Shown in pieces: positions 9,111 to 18,334 of a stretch of 48,610 bases of DNA. The DNA is from an uncultured Lysobacterales bacterium (GTDB lineage Bacteria > Pseudomonadota > Gammaproteobacteria > Xanthomonadales > SZUA-36), in assembly GCA_937924405.1 (NCBI GenBank), contig CALDVW010000006.1, positions 1 through 48,610 on the forward strand, given 5' to 3'. Within the stretch, counting starts at the first letter, position 1. Every line of letters begins with the position of its first letter. The translations under genes and the position numbers were made by a program. The notes under the pieces are model-generated. The model saw only the letters and a program-made list of their open reading frames with translations, was not told where the DNA came from and made no database searches.

Positions 9111-9848
9111 TCAGCTTGTTGGATAGCGCTCCTCGACCACACTGTTGGTCGAAAACCTGTAGCGCATATTTCTGTAAAGGCAGATATCGGTGATATCCGC
9201 CGGTGTGCCTTCCGGGCAGGCCCGGTAATTGGTGGAAAAACGGAATGCATCCGTAATCGGTAGAACGCGGTGCCAGGTATGGCCGTGAAGCAGTACCAGC
9301 ATGCCCTTGCGGGGTTTCAGCACCACCTGGCCCCGGAGATCTTCATGGGGTTCGCCAGCGGGTAATTCACCCAGGCGGTGAGAGCCGGGCATGACAACCG
9401 TAAGGCCACCGATGTCCGGGGAAATGTCTCTTGTGTATACCAGGCGGTTGAGGTTGAACCTGGCCGAATCATCCGGTGGGCAGTCCTGGTGCCATGCCTG
9501 GCCGCTGGTGCCTTTCTTGGAAAACATCACCATGCTGTACAGGGGGCGCCAAGCGTCTCCGAGCAGGGCCCGTGTCAGTCGCTGCAATTTTTGATCTGCT
9601 TCCACCCGATCGAAGGGCGCGGCTGCCTCCGGCGAATATTCCGGCAAATCCGGGTTTTGAGGGAACCAGGGGATGACTTCGGTTTTTGACCTGGTCAGGA
9701 ATTCTTCTTCGTGCCAGAACTCCGGGTTGTCACCAAAATGATTCCGGATGTTTTTGTCAATCTCATCCATCAGGTTCGATTCGAAGAAATTATCGAGCGC
9801 CAGGTAGCCGTTTTGCCAGAATTCATGTCTGAGTCGCTCTAAGTTCAT
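9111..9848 (-). CDS. Phytanoyl-CoA dioxygenase (PhyH) family protein
   Basis: A 245-residue Fe(II)/2-oxoglutarate-dependent oxygenase-like protein. The facial triad is visible: AWHQDCPPDD gives His120 and Asp122, HGHTWHRVLP gives His193, and Arg203 (AFRFSTNYRA) is a likely 2-oxoglutarate ligand. These enzymes hydroxylate small molecules or lipids in the cytoplasm; the substrate here cannot be told. It lies 200 bp upstream of the GPH symporter on the same strand, and a LacI-family operator sits about 110 bp before its start, suggesting sugar-responsive control. ATG at 9848 is the natural start. PhyH genes next to carbohydrate-use loci are often seen but not explained. Confidence 0.85.
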   Translation of the reverse strand: MNLERLRHEFWQNGYLALDNFFESNLMDEIDKNIRNHFGDNPEFWHEEEFLTRSKTEVIPWFPQNPDLPEYSPEAAAPFDRVEADQKLQRLTRALLGDAWRPLYSMVMFSKKGTSGQAWHQDCPPDDSARFNLNRLVYTRDISPDIGGLTVVMPGSHRLGELPAGEPHEDLRGQVVLKPRKGMLVLLHGHTWHRVLPITDAFRFSTNYRACPEGTPADITDICLYRNMRYRFSTNSVVEERYPTS

Positions 9849-9959
9849 TGTGGCACTTCCAACGTAATGAATGGGTTGGTCACACGCCTCAAGCCTGATA
9901 TTCAGAGGGTGCGTTTCATATCCGGGGTGTTAGCATCCTGGTATGGTTTTCAGGGTATT

Positions 9960-9977
9960 AATGTAAACGATTACATT
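9960..9977. promoter_or_regulatory. LacI-family operator
   Basis: The core TGTAAACGATTACA (9962-9975) matches the LacI-family pattern of an inverted repeat with a central CG; extended to AATG...CATT it is symmetric at 16 of 18 positions. It lies upstream of the PhyH gene (start 9848, minus strand) and between it and the 3' end of the DUF3667 gene, so PhyH and perhaps the GPH symporter are the likely targets. No LacI-type regulator gene is inside the window. A second good copy was not found in the other spacers I read. Confidence 0.68.
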
Positions 9978-10007
9978 GGCATTTTAAAGGGATAGGCGAC
10001 CCGGTGG

Positions 10008-11114
10008 TCAAAGAAGTACAAAACTGAGCAGCGCGACGAAGGCGGTGGCGAAGGCCAGCAGCATCATATAGGACAGCCCGATCAGCGAATACTTGGCCAG
10101 CGTCATGGCCCAGCCCTGCTGATACACCCGTTTCAGCGAAACCAGCAGGTACACGGGTATCCAGCACCAGATGGCCACGTTCACCCACTCGATCGTGGTG
10201 GTGACCGGCCCCTCTTCCGACGGCTCCCGCCATCCGGCGAAGGTGCCCAGAAGCATGGTGATCAACAGCGCCACGAAAATGAAGGAGTGGTTGTGCAGCG
10301 CGAATATCAGGTGCTCGACATAGAATTTCTTTGCGAACAGGTACCAGAATTTGAACAGCAGCGCCACGATCGGCAGCAGGACGAACATGGTGACCGGCAG
10401 CACGTCGAATACCTTGTCCTTGATCAGGTCCGGGTTGGCCTCGATCTCCTTGCCCTTGGCGGGTGATTCTTCGATTTCATTGTTGACCCATTCGTTGACC
10501 CATTGCGGCATCAGCGGGACGACCACCGGGTTGGTCTCGCGATCCCAGGGCTCACCGTTGAAGTTGAATGAATCGTCGCTTTCCGGCTCCTCGGTGGCTT
10601 CCCTGATGTCCTGCTCGAGGTCGGCCGCCAGCTCCGGATCGAGGTTTTCCACCTTCTCCAGGACTTCCTTAATCTCCTGCTGCGAATCTTCCCCGATGTG
10701 AATTCCGGTGACGACCTGGTCCTCGCCATCCTGGTCGCCGGTGATCTTGATGGCATCTGCCGCCAGTATCGCAGCCAAAAAGAAAAAGGCGATACTTGAA
10801 AAAATGTAGAGCCGTAAAGGCGGCACGTAACGGAACCGTTTGCCATCCAGGTAGTCGCGGGTGAGTTTTCCCGGCTTGAACAACAGTGGCTTGAGGGTGC
10901 GGGTGAAGCGGGAATCGAAATCCAGGGTGTCTTCGAGCAACTCCCGCAGCAACACCGGGAAAAAGCGCATGAAATTCTTGTCAGGCTGGCCGCAGTAGTA
11001 ACAGAAGGGCCCTTTCAGTTCTGTTCCACAGTTCATGCAGCTGATGGACCCGGCCAGCCTGTTCTCGGGAATGGTCAGGGCGGTGCTTTTGGTTTTTGAA
11101 GGTTCGGCTTTCAT
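10008..11114 (-). CDS. DUF3667 family membrane protein with N-terminal zinc ribbon
   Basis: A 368-residue protein. Residues 26-41 form a zinc-ribbon CxxC-x8-CxxC (SCMNCGTELKGPFCYYCGQ). The segment that follows, RFFPVLLRELLEDTLDFDSR and the LKPLLFKPGKLTRDYLDGKR motif, is characteristic of DUF3667. Then come a membrane helix (about 105-120), an acidic soluble loop rich in Asp/Glu (about 125-230), and about four more helices at the C-terminus. Function is unknown in the family. Its start overlaps the stop of the downstream-transcribed SDR gene by 4 bp (11111-11114), so the two are cotranscribed with the SDR first. Confidence 0.82.
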   Translation of the reverse strand: MKAEPSKTKSTALTIPENRLAGSISCMNCGTELKGPFCYYCGQPDKNFMRFFPVLLRELLEDTLDFDSRFTRTLKPLLFKPGKLTRDYLDGKRFRYVPPLRLYIFSSIAFFFLAAILAADAIKITGDQDGEDQVVTGIHIGEDSQQEIKEVLEKVENLDPELAADLEQDIREATEEPESDDSFNFNGEPWDRETNPVVVPLMPQWVNEWVNNEIEESPAKGKEIEANPDLIKDKVFDVLPVTMFVLLPIVALLFKFWYLFAKKFYVEHLIFALHNHSFIFVALLITMLLGTFAGWREPSEEGPVTTTIEWVNVAIWCWIPVYLLVSLKRVYQQGWAMTLAKYSLIGLSYMMLLAFATAFVALLSFVLL

Positions 11115-12097
11115 TGCAGCAGCCCCTTGGTGTGCATCCAGTCTACCGTGTCCTGAATCAATGTCCGGACCGGAGTGAATTGGTAACCCAGTTGACGTTG
11201 TGCCTTGGCGGAATCACAAACGATGTGCTGCGAGGCCATAACCGCGGCTTCGGGTGTGAGATCCGGCTCCTTTCCGGTTATCGATGCCATGACAGTGACA
11301 ACGCGGGCCCAGGCTTTGAGCATCCATGCGGGCATCGGTTTTTTCGGTACACGTTTGCCAAGGATATCACCCGCCATAGAGATGACCTCGAGCATCGTCG
11401 CATAATCTCCACCCAGCAGGTATTTCTCGCCGCTGCCGGCCTGGTGATAAGCCTTCACGTGGGCTCTGGCCACCTCCCGTACATCACAGAAGCTGCCGCC
11501 ACCGGGTGGTGCGCCCGGCAACGAACCCCGCTGAATCATGCGGAACAGCCTCGACCAGTTGTGCCAGTCTCCGGGCCCCAGTACGTTTGCCGGGTTCAAG
11601 ATGACGGCGTCCAGGCGGCCCTGTTTCACGGAATCCAGCACCAGCTTCTCTGCCTGGTGCTTGGTGCGGACATAATTGATCCAGTCCGAGGTATCAACCC
11701 TTGAAGTCTCTTCTGTCAACACGGCCTCCTGGAAACCCCATGTCACGAAGCTGGAAGTATGAATAAAACGACCGGCGCCGGCCGCCACTGCGGCCTCGAT
11801 CATGTTGTGCGTTCCATCGACGTTGATCTGCGTTTGGGTGTCGTTGTTGCGCGTCCAGAAGTTGGTGCTGGCGGCGACGTGAAAGACGGCATCGATACCG
11901 TCGGGCATGGCCGCCCTGATGGATTCAGCATCGACAATATCCCCGATGTGGATGGTTGCGGGAATGGTGTCAATTTCATCCAGGGAAGATGTCGGGCGGG
12001 CCAGTACATGGACATTCCAGCCCTGGCCATGGAGTTCCCGCAGCAGGTGTGAACCCACGAAACCGGACGCTCCGCTGAGGAATGCCGAGGGACTCAT
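11111..12097 (-). CDS. Extended SDR, NAD(P)-dependent epimerase/dihydroflavonol-reductase-like
   Basis: A 328-residue extended short-chain dehydrogenase. The nucleotide-binding loop GASGFVGSHLL (Gly9, Gly12, Gly15) opens a Rossmann fold; FHVAASTNFW, HTSSFVTWG and the catalytic pair Tyr142-x3-Lys146 (NYVRTKHQAEK) follow, then LNPANVLGPGDW. These features match the dihydroflavonol-4-reductase/3-beta-HSD-like group, which reduces or oxidises sugar, steroid or polyketide-like carbonyls using NAD(P)H. Substrate is unknown. It is cotranscribed with the DUF3667 protein (4-bp overlap) and divergent from the MATE gene, with 35 bp between start codons. Confidence 0.88.
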   Translation of the reverse strand: MSPSAFLSGASGFVGSHLLRELHGQGWNVHVLARPTSSLDEIDTIPATIHIGDIVDAESIRAAMPDGIDAVFHVAASTNFWTRNNDTQTQINVDGTHNMIEAAVAAGAGRFIHTSSFVTWGFQEAVLTEETSRVDTSDWINYVRTKHQAEKLVLDSVKQGRLDAVILNPANVLGPGDWHNWSRLFRMIQRGSLPGAPPGGGSFCDVREVARAHVKAYHQAGSGEKYLLGGDYATMLEVISMAGDILGKRVPKKPMPAWMLKAWARVVTVMASITGKEPDLTPEAAVMASQHIVCDSAKAQRQLGYQFTPVRTLIQDTVDWMHTKGLLQ

Positions 12098-12132
12098 GAT
12101 CTGTGATCTCTCCTGTACAATGTCCGGCTTGC

Positions 12133-13539
12133 ATGAATAATATCACCAAAGGAAAAAACCACCCGGCGGAAATCCGCCGCACGATGCACCTGGCGGCGCC
12201 GGTCATCATCGGGCAGATAGCGGTATTCAGTATGAATTTCGTGGATACTGTGATGTCGGGCCGGCTGCCGAACAAGGAGATTGCCCTGGCGGCGCTGGGC
12301 ATCGGTGGCGCCGTGTGGTCGGCCATGCTGATGTTCGTCATCGGAAGCCTGATGATCGTGCAGCCCACGGTCGCTCAGCTGGACGGGGCGGGCCGGAAAA
12401 AGGAGGCGGCGGCGCAGACTCGGCAAGCGCTCTGGATTTCTTTTTCGCTGGCCGTTCCTTTCTGGCTCCTGTGCTATTTCAGTGAACCCCTGTTGACCGC
12501 GTTCAGGATAGACCCGGTGATTGTTCCCGTGTCGGCTGGCTATCTGCGTGCAGTTTCCTGGGGCGCTCCCGGCATATGCCTGGTATTCCTGTTGAGATTT
12601 TTCAGCGAAGGCACCGGTTATACCAAGCCAACCATGTTCTACGGCGTTATCGGAGCCCTGCTGAACATTCCGCTCAACTACGTCCTGATGTTCGGCAAAC
12701 TGGGGGTTCCGGCACTGGGTACCGTGGGCTGTGGTTACGCGACATCCATCGTTATCTGGTTGCAGTTCCTGATGCTGTTTTTCTATATTCGTACGCACCG
12801 GCATTACGATCCTTTCGAGCTGATGTCGCATTTTGAAAGGCCGGACTGGAGCGTGATCCGGGATTTGCTCAAGGTGGGCCTTCCGATTGCGGCTGCCATC
12901 ATGGTCGAAGGCAGCCTGTTCGTGGGTGCGGCTCTGCTGATTGGCCGACTTGGCCCCGTGCCTGCTGCCGCACACCTGATCGCCATCAATTTTTCGGCCC
13001 TGATGTTCATGATTCCGATCGGTCTTGCGAGTGCTGTATCCATTCGCATCGGCAATGCCATCGGCCGAGCAGAGCCGGTGGCAGCGCGATATGCAGGAAT
13101 GATTGGTTTTGTGATCATTCTTTTTTTCCAGACCATCAGCGCCACGGCCATGTTCGTGTTTCCCGGGTTCATCGTTGGTATCTATACCGATGACCTGGTG
13201 GTGGCGCCGCTGGCGGTTGGATTGTTGTTCTACGCGGCAATCTTTCAATATCCTGATGGTCTTCAAATGCTCGCGGCGGGTGCTTTGCGCGGCTATAAAG
13301 ACACCCGGATGCCGGTGCTGATCACGATCATTTCATTTTGGATTGTCGGGATGACACTGGGCTACTACCTGACGTTCAACCGGGCAATGGGTCCTGCCGG
13401 AATGTGGATTGGAATGATAGCCGGCCTGACCGTTGCCGCGGGCCTGATGCTGCTGCGTTTCCAGCACACCAGCAACAGGTTTATCCGCAGAATGGGATCG
13501 GAAAATACTGCCGAGTCCAGCCCGGATGTGGCTGCTTAA
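12133..13539 (+). CDS. MATE family efflux transporter
   Basis: A 468-residue, 12-helix MATE exporter (NorM/DinF superfamily). Conserved features: TMHLAAPVIIGQIAVFSMNFVDTVMSGRL at the N-terminus (helix 1 with the Asp of FVDTVM), the YLRAVSWGAPG segment, and the second half opening with VGLPIAAAIMVEGSLFVGAALLIGRLG. It uses a Na+ or H+ gradient to expel cationic drugs or metabolites across the inner membrane. ATG 12133 is preferred: the frame extends upstream to 12103, but that start would add ten residues running into the divergent promoter region. Substrate unknown. Confidence 0.9.
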   Translation: MNNITKGKNHPAEIRRTMHLAAPVIIGQIAVFSMNFVDTVMSGRLPNKEIALAALGIGGAVWSAMLMFVIGSLMIVQPTVAQLDGAGRKKEAAAQTRQALWISFSLAVPFWLLCYFSEPLLTAFRIDPVIVPVSAGYLRAVSWGAPGICLVFLLRFFSEGTGYTKPTMFYGVIGALLNIPLNYVLMFGKLGVPALGTVGCGYATSIVIWLQFLMLFFYIRTHRHYDPFELMSHFERPDWSVIRDLLKVGLPIAAAIMVEGSLFVGAALLIGRLGPVPAAAHLIAINFSALMFMIPIGLASAVSIRIGNAIGRAEPVAARYAGMIGFVIILFFQTISATAMFVFPGFIVGIYTDDLVVAPLAVGLLFYAAIFQYPDGLQMLAAGALRGYKDTRMPVLITIISFWIVGMTLGYYLTFNRAMGPAGMWIGMIAGLTVAAGLMLLRFQHTSNRFIRRMGSENTAESSPDVAA

Positions 13540-13585
13540 AAAGGCTGGAGGCGCAGACAGCAGATTGTGGGTCGCCTGCGGCCCC

Positions 13586-13885
13586 TCAGTCTTGGCCTTC
13601 GAGCTCCCGGAATCTTTTTTCCAGATCGGAAATCCGCTCATTTCGTGCAGACAGTTCCGGCGATGTCAGCCCCTGACCTGATTGGGTTCTGTTTTGAATC
13701 TGGCCCTCGAACAGGTGAAAAATGAGCGCAAGAACCGCGTAAACCAGCACTGCCCAGAATGTTTTGACCAGCAAAAACACCAGGAAAAGTGCACGAAGCG
13801 CCCAGACGTTCCAGTTGAACGTCCGGGCGATGCCGGAACAGACGCCGGCGAGGAGTGCACCGTCCGGTCGTGCAGAATTAATCAT
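13586..13885 (-). CDS. PspC domain-containing envelope stress protein
   Basis: A 99-residue protein. Residues 1-60 match the PspC domain (DGALLAGVCSGIARTFNWNVWALRALFLVF) with a membrane helix from about 27 to 58, followed by a short region predicted to coil (LSARNERISDLEKRFRELEGQ). PspC senses secretin or membrane stress in the inner membrane and works with PspA. Its ATG overlaps the stop of the upstream pspA by one base (TGATG), so translation is coupled. It is convergent with the MATE gene 46 bp away. Confidence 0.87.
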   Translation of the reverse strand: MINSARPDGALLAGVCSGIARTFNWNVWALRALFLVFLLVKTFWAVLVYAVLALIFHLFEGQIQNRTQSGQGLTSPELSARNERISDLEKRFRELEGQD

Positions 13886-14595
13886 CAGGACTCCGTGGCA
13901 GGCTCTTCAGAAATGGGCTCAGGGCTTTTTTCGGCCACACGCTCTTTCAACTGCTCCAGCTCTTTTTCTATGGCCGGGTCCCTGGCCTCGGCGGCTGCTT
14001 CACTCCACGAGGAAACGGCGGTTCCGCCCACTTCGTAGGAGCGCACCCGGGCTTCCAGGTTGTCCACTTGCGATTGCAGGCGGTCAAAACGTCCCATCGC
14101 CCGGCGGATTTTGCGTTCGCCCGGCGTGAGCTGCCGGTCTTGCTCGGTTGCCGCCCCGGCGGGAGTTTTTCCTGCATTCAGGCTCTTGAGCTTGAGCTTG
14201 GCGTCAGCCAGCTTGGTCTTCAGGGTGGTCATGTCCGCTTCCATCTGAGAAACCCGGTCCGCGACGCGTTTTTGCTCATCGAGCGCCGAGCTGTGGCGGT
14301 GTTCGAGCTCAGCCCTGGCTTTCAAGGCGGCGCGGGCGAGATCGTCGCGATTCTCCGCAACGGCCTTTTCAGCCCGCCCCTGCCATTGGCCTACTTCGTC
14401 TGAGAGTTGGGCTTCGAGCCGAACCAGGCGCTGCTGTTCGGCGAGTAACTCCGCGCAGGCAGCACGCGCCTCTTCGCTGGCATCTTCCATTTCCCTGATC
14501 AGGGCCCTGAGCAATTTTTCAGGATCTTCGGCTTTTTCAATCAACGAATTGACATTGGCTGCAATGACATAACGAAGGCGAGAGAATGCTCCCAT
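13885..14595 (-). CDS. pspA: PspA/IM30 family membrane-stress protein
   Basis: A 236-residue, almost wholly helical coiled-coil protein of the PspA/Vipp1 family: MGAFSRLRYVIAANVNSLIEKAEDPEKLLRALIREMED at the N-terminus, heavy Glu/Lys/Gln heptads through residue 150, and a C-terminal segment with FDRLQSQVDNLEARV. These ESCRT-III-like proteins coat and stabilise the damaged inner membrane. Start 14595 is chosen over the longer frame (to 14649) because a perfect AAGGAG lies 6-7 bases before it and the protein then begins with the canonical amphipathic helix. It is the first gene of a pspA-pspC pair, divergent from sppA. I saw no convincing sigma-54 promoter or pspF in the spacer. Confidence 0.9.
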   Translation of the reverse strand: MGAFSRLRYVIAANVNSLIEKAEDPEKLLRALIREMEDASEEARAACAELLAEQQRLVRLEAQLSDEVGQWQGRAEKAVAENRDDLARAALKARAELEHRHSSALDEQKRVADRVSQMEADMTTLKTKLADAKLKLKSLNAGKTPAGAATEQDRQLTPGERKIRRAMGRFDRLQSQVDNLEARVRSYEVGGTAVSSWSEAAAEARDPAIEKELEQLKERVAEKSPEPISEEPATES

Positions 14596-14851
14596 GTAAA
14601 TCTCCTTAATCTGGATGTCTAAAGGTACCCTTACAGATGCAGATTTCATGCCATCAAGTAATATATAATTAAAACAATCAGATAGAATTGATCAGATAGC
14701 CGCTAATTGGGTGGGATTGGTGTATTTCACACATAGTTGGCGAGAGACCCGGCCGGGCAGGGCGCACCGAATCGACCGTGTGGGACTTTCGGCCATTGTG
14801 ATGATGCTGGCAGGAACCATAAAATAGGCTGATGTCTTACAGGATTTTTAC

Positions 14852-16699
14852 ATGACTTCTAATCGTTCTATTGTTTCGAGGTTTTTTCTCGGTATCTGGC
14901 ATGTGATTGATGGCGCCAGGAAGCTGGTTCTGAACCTGGTTTTCCTGATTCTGCTCTTCATCGTGGTGATGTCTTACATCGATACGGAAGACACGCTGAT
15001 CATCCAGCCCGATACGGCGCTCGTATTGCGGCCATACGGAAACGTGGTGGAGCAGTACAGTGGAACACCGCTGGACATCGCACTTCAGCAGGCGACTCAG
15101 GCATCCCGTTCCGAGACGCGGCTGCGCGACCTTGTACAAGCCGTGCGGCGGGCCAGGGATGACGACCGCATCGTTCGACTGGTCATTGATCCGAATTACC
15201 TGTGGCGAATCGGGCTGGCTTCCCTGCAGGAAATCGAGGCTGCCATCCTGGACTTCAAGACATCGGGTAAGCCTGTTATTGCCCTGGCCGATAACCTGGA
15301 ACAGCAGCAGTATTATCTTGCCTCGATGGCAGATGAAATCTGGCTCAACCCCAATGGAACGGTCTGGATTGACGGATTTTCCTCATACCGCCAGTTTTAT
15401 CGGGAGGGGCTGGAAAAGCTGGAGGTCGAGGTCAACCTGTTCCGGGTCGGTGAGTATAAATCCGCCATGGAGCCCTTCACCCGCAACGACATGTCGCCGG
15501 AGGCGAAGGAGGCCAACCTTTACTGGATCGGTGGTTTGTGGCAGCAATATCTGGAATCGGTTTCCCGGCACCGGGGCATTCCATTGGAAAATCTGTCTGG
15601 CGCCATCAACCACTTTGCCGATGGGCTGGATTCCGCCAATGGTGATTTTGCACAGTATGCGCTGGACCTGGGATTGGTGGATCAATTGGTTGACCGCCCA
15701 CAGGCCAACCACGAGTTGGCGCAGCTGGGTGCGGCCGGGAATGGCAGTGAGGGTTTTCGCCAGGTGGATTTTGAAAACTACCTGGCGATTACCGACCTGC
15801 AGAATCTGCCTTCTTCAGACCGCAAGGTCGTCATCGTCGTGGCCGAGGGTGAAATTGTCAGGGGCACCCAGCCCCAGGGCCTGGTAGGCGCTGTCAGTTT
15901 TTCCGAAAAGTTGCGGGCCCTCGCCGAGGATCGTGACACAGAAGCCGTGGTGCTCAGGATCAACAGTCCGGGAGGGGAAGTTTTCGCCTCTGAAAAAATC
16001 CGGCGTGAAGTCCAGGCGCTGCAGGAGGCCGGTAAAACTGTGGTCGTGTCGATGGGTGATATCGCTGCGTCAGGGGGGTACTGGATTGCCATGGGCGCGG
16101 ACGAGATCTGGGCGCTGCCGTCCACCATAACCGGGTCCATTGGTGTTTTCGGGGTCATACCGACTTTCGCCCGGCCGCTCGCAAAGCTGGGTATTCATAC
16201 CGATGGGGTCGGTACAACGCCGCTGGCCGGTAAGCTCCGCCTCGACAAACCGCTGGACCCAGACCTGAAGCGAATATTTCAGCACGCGGTGGAAGGGTCA
16301 TATGAAGATTTTATTCAACTGGTTGCCGAGTCGCGGGGCAAGAGCAGGGAGGAAATCGACGAGGTCGCCAGGGGCAGGGTGTGGAGCGGCACCCAGGCCA
16401 TGAAGAGGGAACTGGTCGACAAGGTAGGCACATTGCAGAATGCGGTTGACTCCGCCGCGCGGATTGCCGGCATGGGGACAGATTACCGGGTGGTCTACGA
16501 TGAACGGGAAATAAGTGCTCTTGAGACATTTCTCATCGAAATCACTGGCACGGTGATGGCGAAAGCCGCGCTGGGAAATTCAGAAATGTTGGCGCTTCGC
16601 AACACCTTGCTGGAAGACCTGCTCAATGATCTGAAAATCCTGTCGCGCAGCTCAACCGGTCTCAACCTGGCGGCCCATTGCCTTTGCCGTGTCGAATAA
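14852..16699 (+). CDS. sppA: Signal peptide peptidase SppA, 67K type
   Basis: A 615-residue inner-membrane serine protease that degrades released signal peptides. One N-terminal membrane helix (about 25-45) is followed by two tandem ClpP-like domains. The catalytic dyad is visible: Lys203 in [10 protein letters not shown] and Ser407 in [10 protein letters not shown], almost exactly the spacing of the E. coli enzyme (Lys209/Ser409). [12 protein letters not shown] and RVWSGTQA are also conserved. The gene is divergent from pspA across a 256-bp spacer and overlaps the next SDR gene by 11 bp. Confidence 0.95.
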   Translation: MTSNRSIVSRFFLGIWHVIDGARKLVLNLVFLILLFIVVMSYIDTEDTLIIQPDTALVLRPYGNVVEQYSGTPLDIALQQATQASRSETRLRDLVQAVRRARDDDRIVRLVIDPNYLWRIGLASLQEIEAAILDFKTSGKPVIALADNLEQQQYYLASMADEIWLNPNGTVWIDGFSSYRQFYREGLEKLEVEVNLFRVGEYKSAMEPFTRNDMSPEAKEANLYWIGGLWQQYLESVSRHRGIPLENLSGAINHFADGLDSANGDFAQYALDLGLVDQLVDRPQANHELAQLGAAGNGSEGFRQVDFENYLAITDLQNLPSSDRKVVIVVAEGEIVRGTQPQGLVGAVSFSEKLRALAEDRDTEAVVLRINSPGGEVFASEKIRREVQALQEAGKTVVVSMGDIAASGGYWIAMGADEIWALPSTITGSIGVFGVIPTFARPLAKLGIHTDGVGTTPLAGKLRLDKPLDPDLKRIFQHAVEGSYEDFIQLVAESRGKSREEIDEVARGRVWSGTQAMKRELVDKVGTLQNAVDSAARIAGMGTDYRVVYDEREISALETFLIEITGTVMAKAALGNSEMLALRNTLLEDLLNDLKILSRSSTGLNLAAHCLCRVE

Positions 16700-17465
16700 G
16701 TCAAAATCTCCCTGGCGGCTCGATGGCCAAAGGGCGCTGATCACCGGCGGAAGCAGTGGAATCGGGTTTGCCACAGCCCGGGAATTTGCCTCGCTGGGCG
16801 CTGATCTGGTGCTCGTTGCCCGTGACCCTGAGCGGCTGGACCGCGCCCGGGCTACCCTGGAAGCGGAAATACCCGACTGCCGGGTCGATGTAATTTCCGC
16901 AGATCTTGCCAGCGACGATGGACGCCAGGACGTATTGAACGGGGTTGGCGGCCCACTGCAGATTTTGGTCAACAATGCCGGCACCAATATCCGTAAACGC
17001 ATGTCGGAACTCAGCCAGCAAGAATACCGACTGGTGCAGGAAGTCAACCTGGTGTCCTGTTTCGAAATGTGCCGCCTGTTTTACCCTCTGTTACTGGCCA
17101 GCTCACCTTCCTGCGTGGTGAACAACGCCTCGGTAGCCGGCCTGACACATTTGCGCACCGGCGCTCCGTACGGCATGAGCAAGGCTGCGATGATCCAGCT
17201 GACCCGGAACCTGGCCGTGGAGTGGGCAGCGGACGGCATCCGGGTAAACGCCATAGCGCCCTGGTATATTCGCACACCACTGGCAGACCAGGTGCTGGCG
17301 GATCCCGCCTATCGTAAGGATGTACTGGAACGCACTCCCATGGGCCGGGTCGGTGAGGTCGAAGAATGCGCCCGCACCATTGCCTTCCTGTGCATGACGG
17401 CGTCAAGCTACATTACCGGGCAATGCCTGGGGGTGGACGGTGGTTTCAGCGTGTTTGGTTTTTAG
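16689..17465 (+). CDS. SDR family oxidoreductase (tropinone-reductase-like)
   Basis: A 258-residue classical short-chain dehydrogenase. TGGSSGIG is the cofactor loop, NNAG is present, the catalytic Ser and Tyr-x3-Lys appear in NNASVAGL and YGMSKAAM, and [12 protein letters not shown] with the [11 protein letters not shown] end is typical. Closest in style to tropinone-reductase-like or 3-oxoacyl-ACP-reductase-like members; substrate unknown. The start is a GTG at 16689 inside the last codons of sppA, so the two are probably translated together. Confidence 0.88.
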   Translation: MSNKSKSPWRLDGQRALITGGSSGIGFATAREFASLGADLVLVARDPERLDRARATLEAEIPDCRVDVISADLASDDGRQDVLNGVGGPLQILVNNAGTNIRKRMSELSQQEYRLVQEVNLVSCFEMCRLFYPLLLASSPSCVVNNASVAGLTHLRTGAPYGMSKAAMIQLTRNLAVEWAADGIRVNAIAPWYIRTPLADQVLADPAYRKDVLERTPMGRVGEVEECARTIAFLCMTASSYITGQCLGVDGGFSVFGF

Positions 17466-17476
17466 GGCGTGCCAGG

Positions 17477-17911
17477 TCAATAACGCTGGGTCGGGTCGGG
17501 TAGCGGGCTCCACAGCTGCCAGCGCTCACGTTCCTCGCTGTAACGCCATTCCTGCTCATCGATAATGGTTCGTTCAACGGCCTGGTGCGTGTTGAATATC
17601 TTGATCTCCACCGTCTGCCTGGCCGTCATCCCTTCGTCAAAGATACCGGTTGAGCGAATGGTGTAGTTGGTCACCCTGAACAGGCGCAGGCGATCCATAT
17701 CCAGCCGGGTGATGGGGTGTTCCTCCTGGTATTCCGGAGCGACGAAATCGGCCGCGGCGTCCCACTGGCTCCAGCGGATAATCGTCTCGTACTGCTTGAA
17801 CGCTTCGCTTCTGCTCTTGTCCACCGGGTTCGTTTCACAGGCGGCAACAAGAATGGCGATCAGCACTATAAGAATTCCTGCCGGACGGATTAATTGCATT
17901 CCTTGCTTCAT
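17477..17911 (-). CDS. Small lipoprotein of unknown function
   Basis: A 144-residue protein with an N-terminal hydrophobic stretch ending in a lipobox (LVAAC, Cys about residue 25), so a membrane-anchored lipoprotein. The remainder (KQYETIIRWSQWDAAADFVAPEYQ ... TVEIKIFNTHQAVERTIIDEQEWRYSEERERWQLWS) looks like a small alpha+beta domain of the NTF2-like type, with a repeated aromatic pattern. I do not recognise a named family. ATG 17911 is preferred to the TTG at 17938 because it begins directly before the signal sequence. It is convergent with the SDR gene and follows dgkA on the same strand. Confidence 0.7.
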   Translation of the reverse strand: MKQGMQLIRPAGILIVLIAILVAACETNPVDKSRSEAFKQYETIIRWSQWDAAADFVAPEYQEEHPITRLDMDRLRLFRVTNYTIRSTGIFDEGMTARQTVEIKIFNTHQAVERTIIDEQEWRYSEERERWQLWSPLPDPTQRY

Positions 17912-17965
17912 GGTTTTGCTCTTGTGTTGGGTGTTCAATGCCTTTGTTATTATCCGGATTGTAGC

Positions 17966-18334
17966 TTATCTGAAGTTATTCCACGCAATGCCGACCCAGC
18001 TGACGGCAATCAGAACCAGGCAGAATAGAACGGCTGCCGAAGCCGTATCCTTGGCGCGGCCGGAAAGCTCATTGTATTCATCACCTATCCGGTCTACTAC
18101 ATTTTCGATCGCGGAATTCAACAATTCAACCATCAGTAACAGGAACAGTGGTGAGATCAACAGCAGCCACTGCTCAATCGACCTGGCGAGGAAGAATGAA
18201 ATGGGGAACAGAATCACGGTCAGCGCTACTTCCTGCCGGAAGGCAGCTTCGTTTCGCCAACAGGCGCTGATGCCCTTGATCGAATAACCGCTTGCGTCGA
18301 TCAGCCGTTTGAAGCCATTTTCTCCCGGTTTCAT
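17966..18334 (-). CDS. dgkA: Diacylglycerol kinase
   Basis: A 122-residue integral membrane kinase that phosphorylates diacylglycerol released by osmoregulated glucan or LPS modification, recycling it to phosphatidic acid. The conserved block is clear: EAAFRQEV before helix 1, then VELLNSAIENVVDRIGDE with the catalytic Glu-rich motif, and AKDTASAAV before helix 3. Length matches E. coli DgkA (122). Its start overlaps the stop of the upstream secreted-protein gene by 4 bp (18331-18334). Confidence 0.94.
   Translation of the reverse strand: MKPGENGFKRLIDASGYSIKGISACWRNEAAFRQEVALTVILFPISFFLARSIEQWLLLISPLFLLLMVELLNSAIENVVDRIGDEYNELSGRAKDTASAAVLFCLVLIAVSWVGIAWNNFR

Noticed and set aside
12094-13266. 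A 390-codon open frame antisense to the MATE exporter
   Set aside because: Shadow of a confidently identified membrane transporter; its translation is His/Gln/Arg-rich nonsense.
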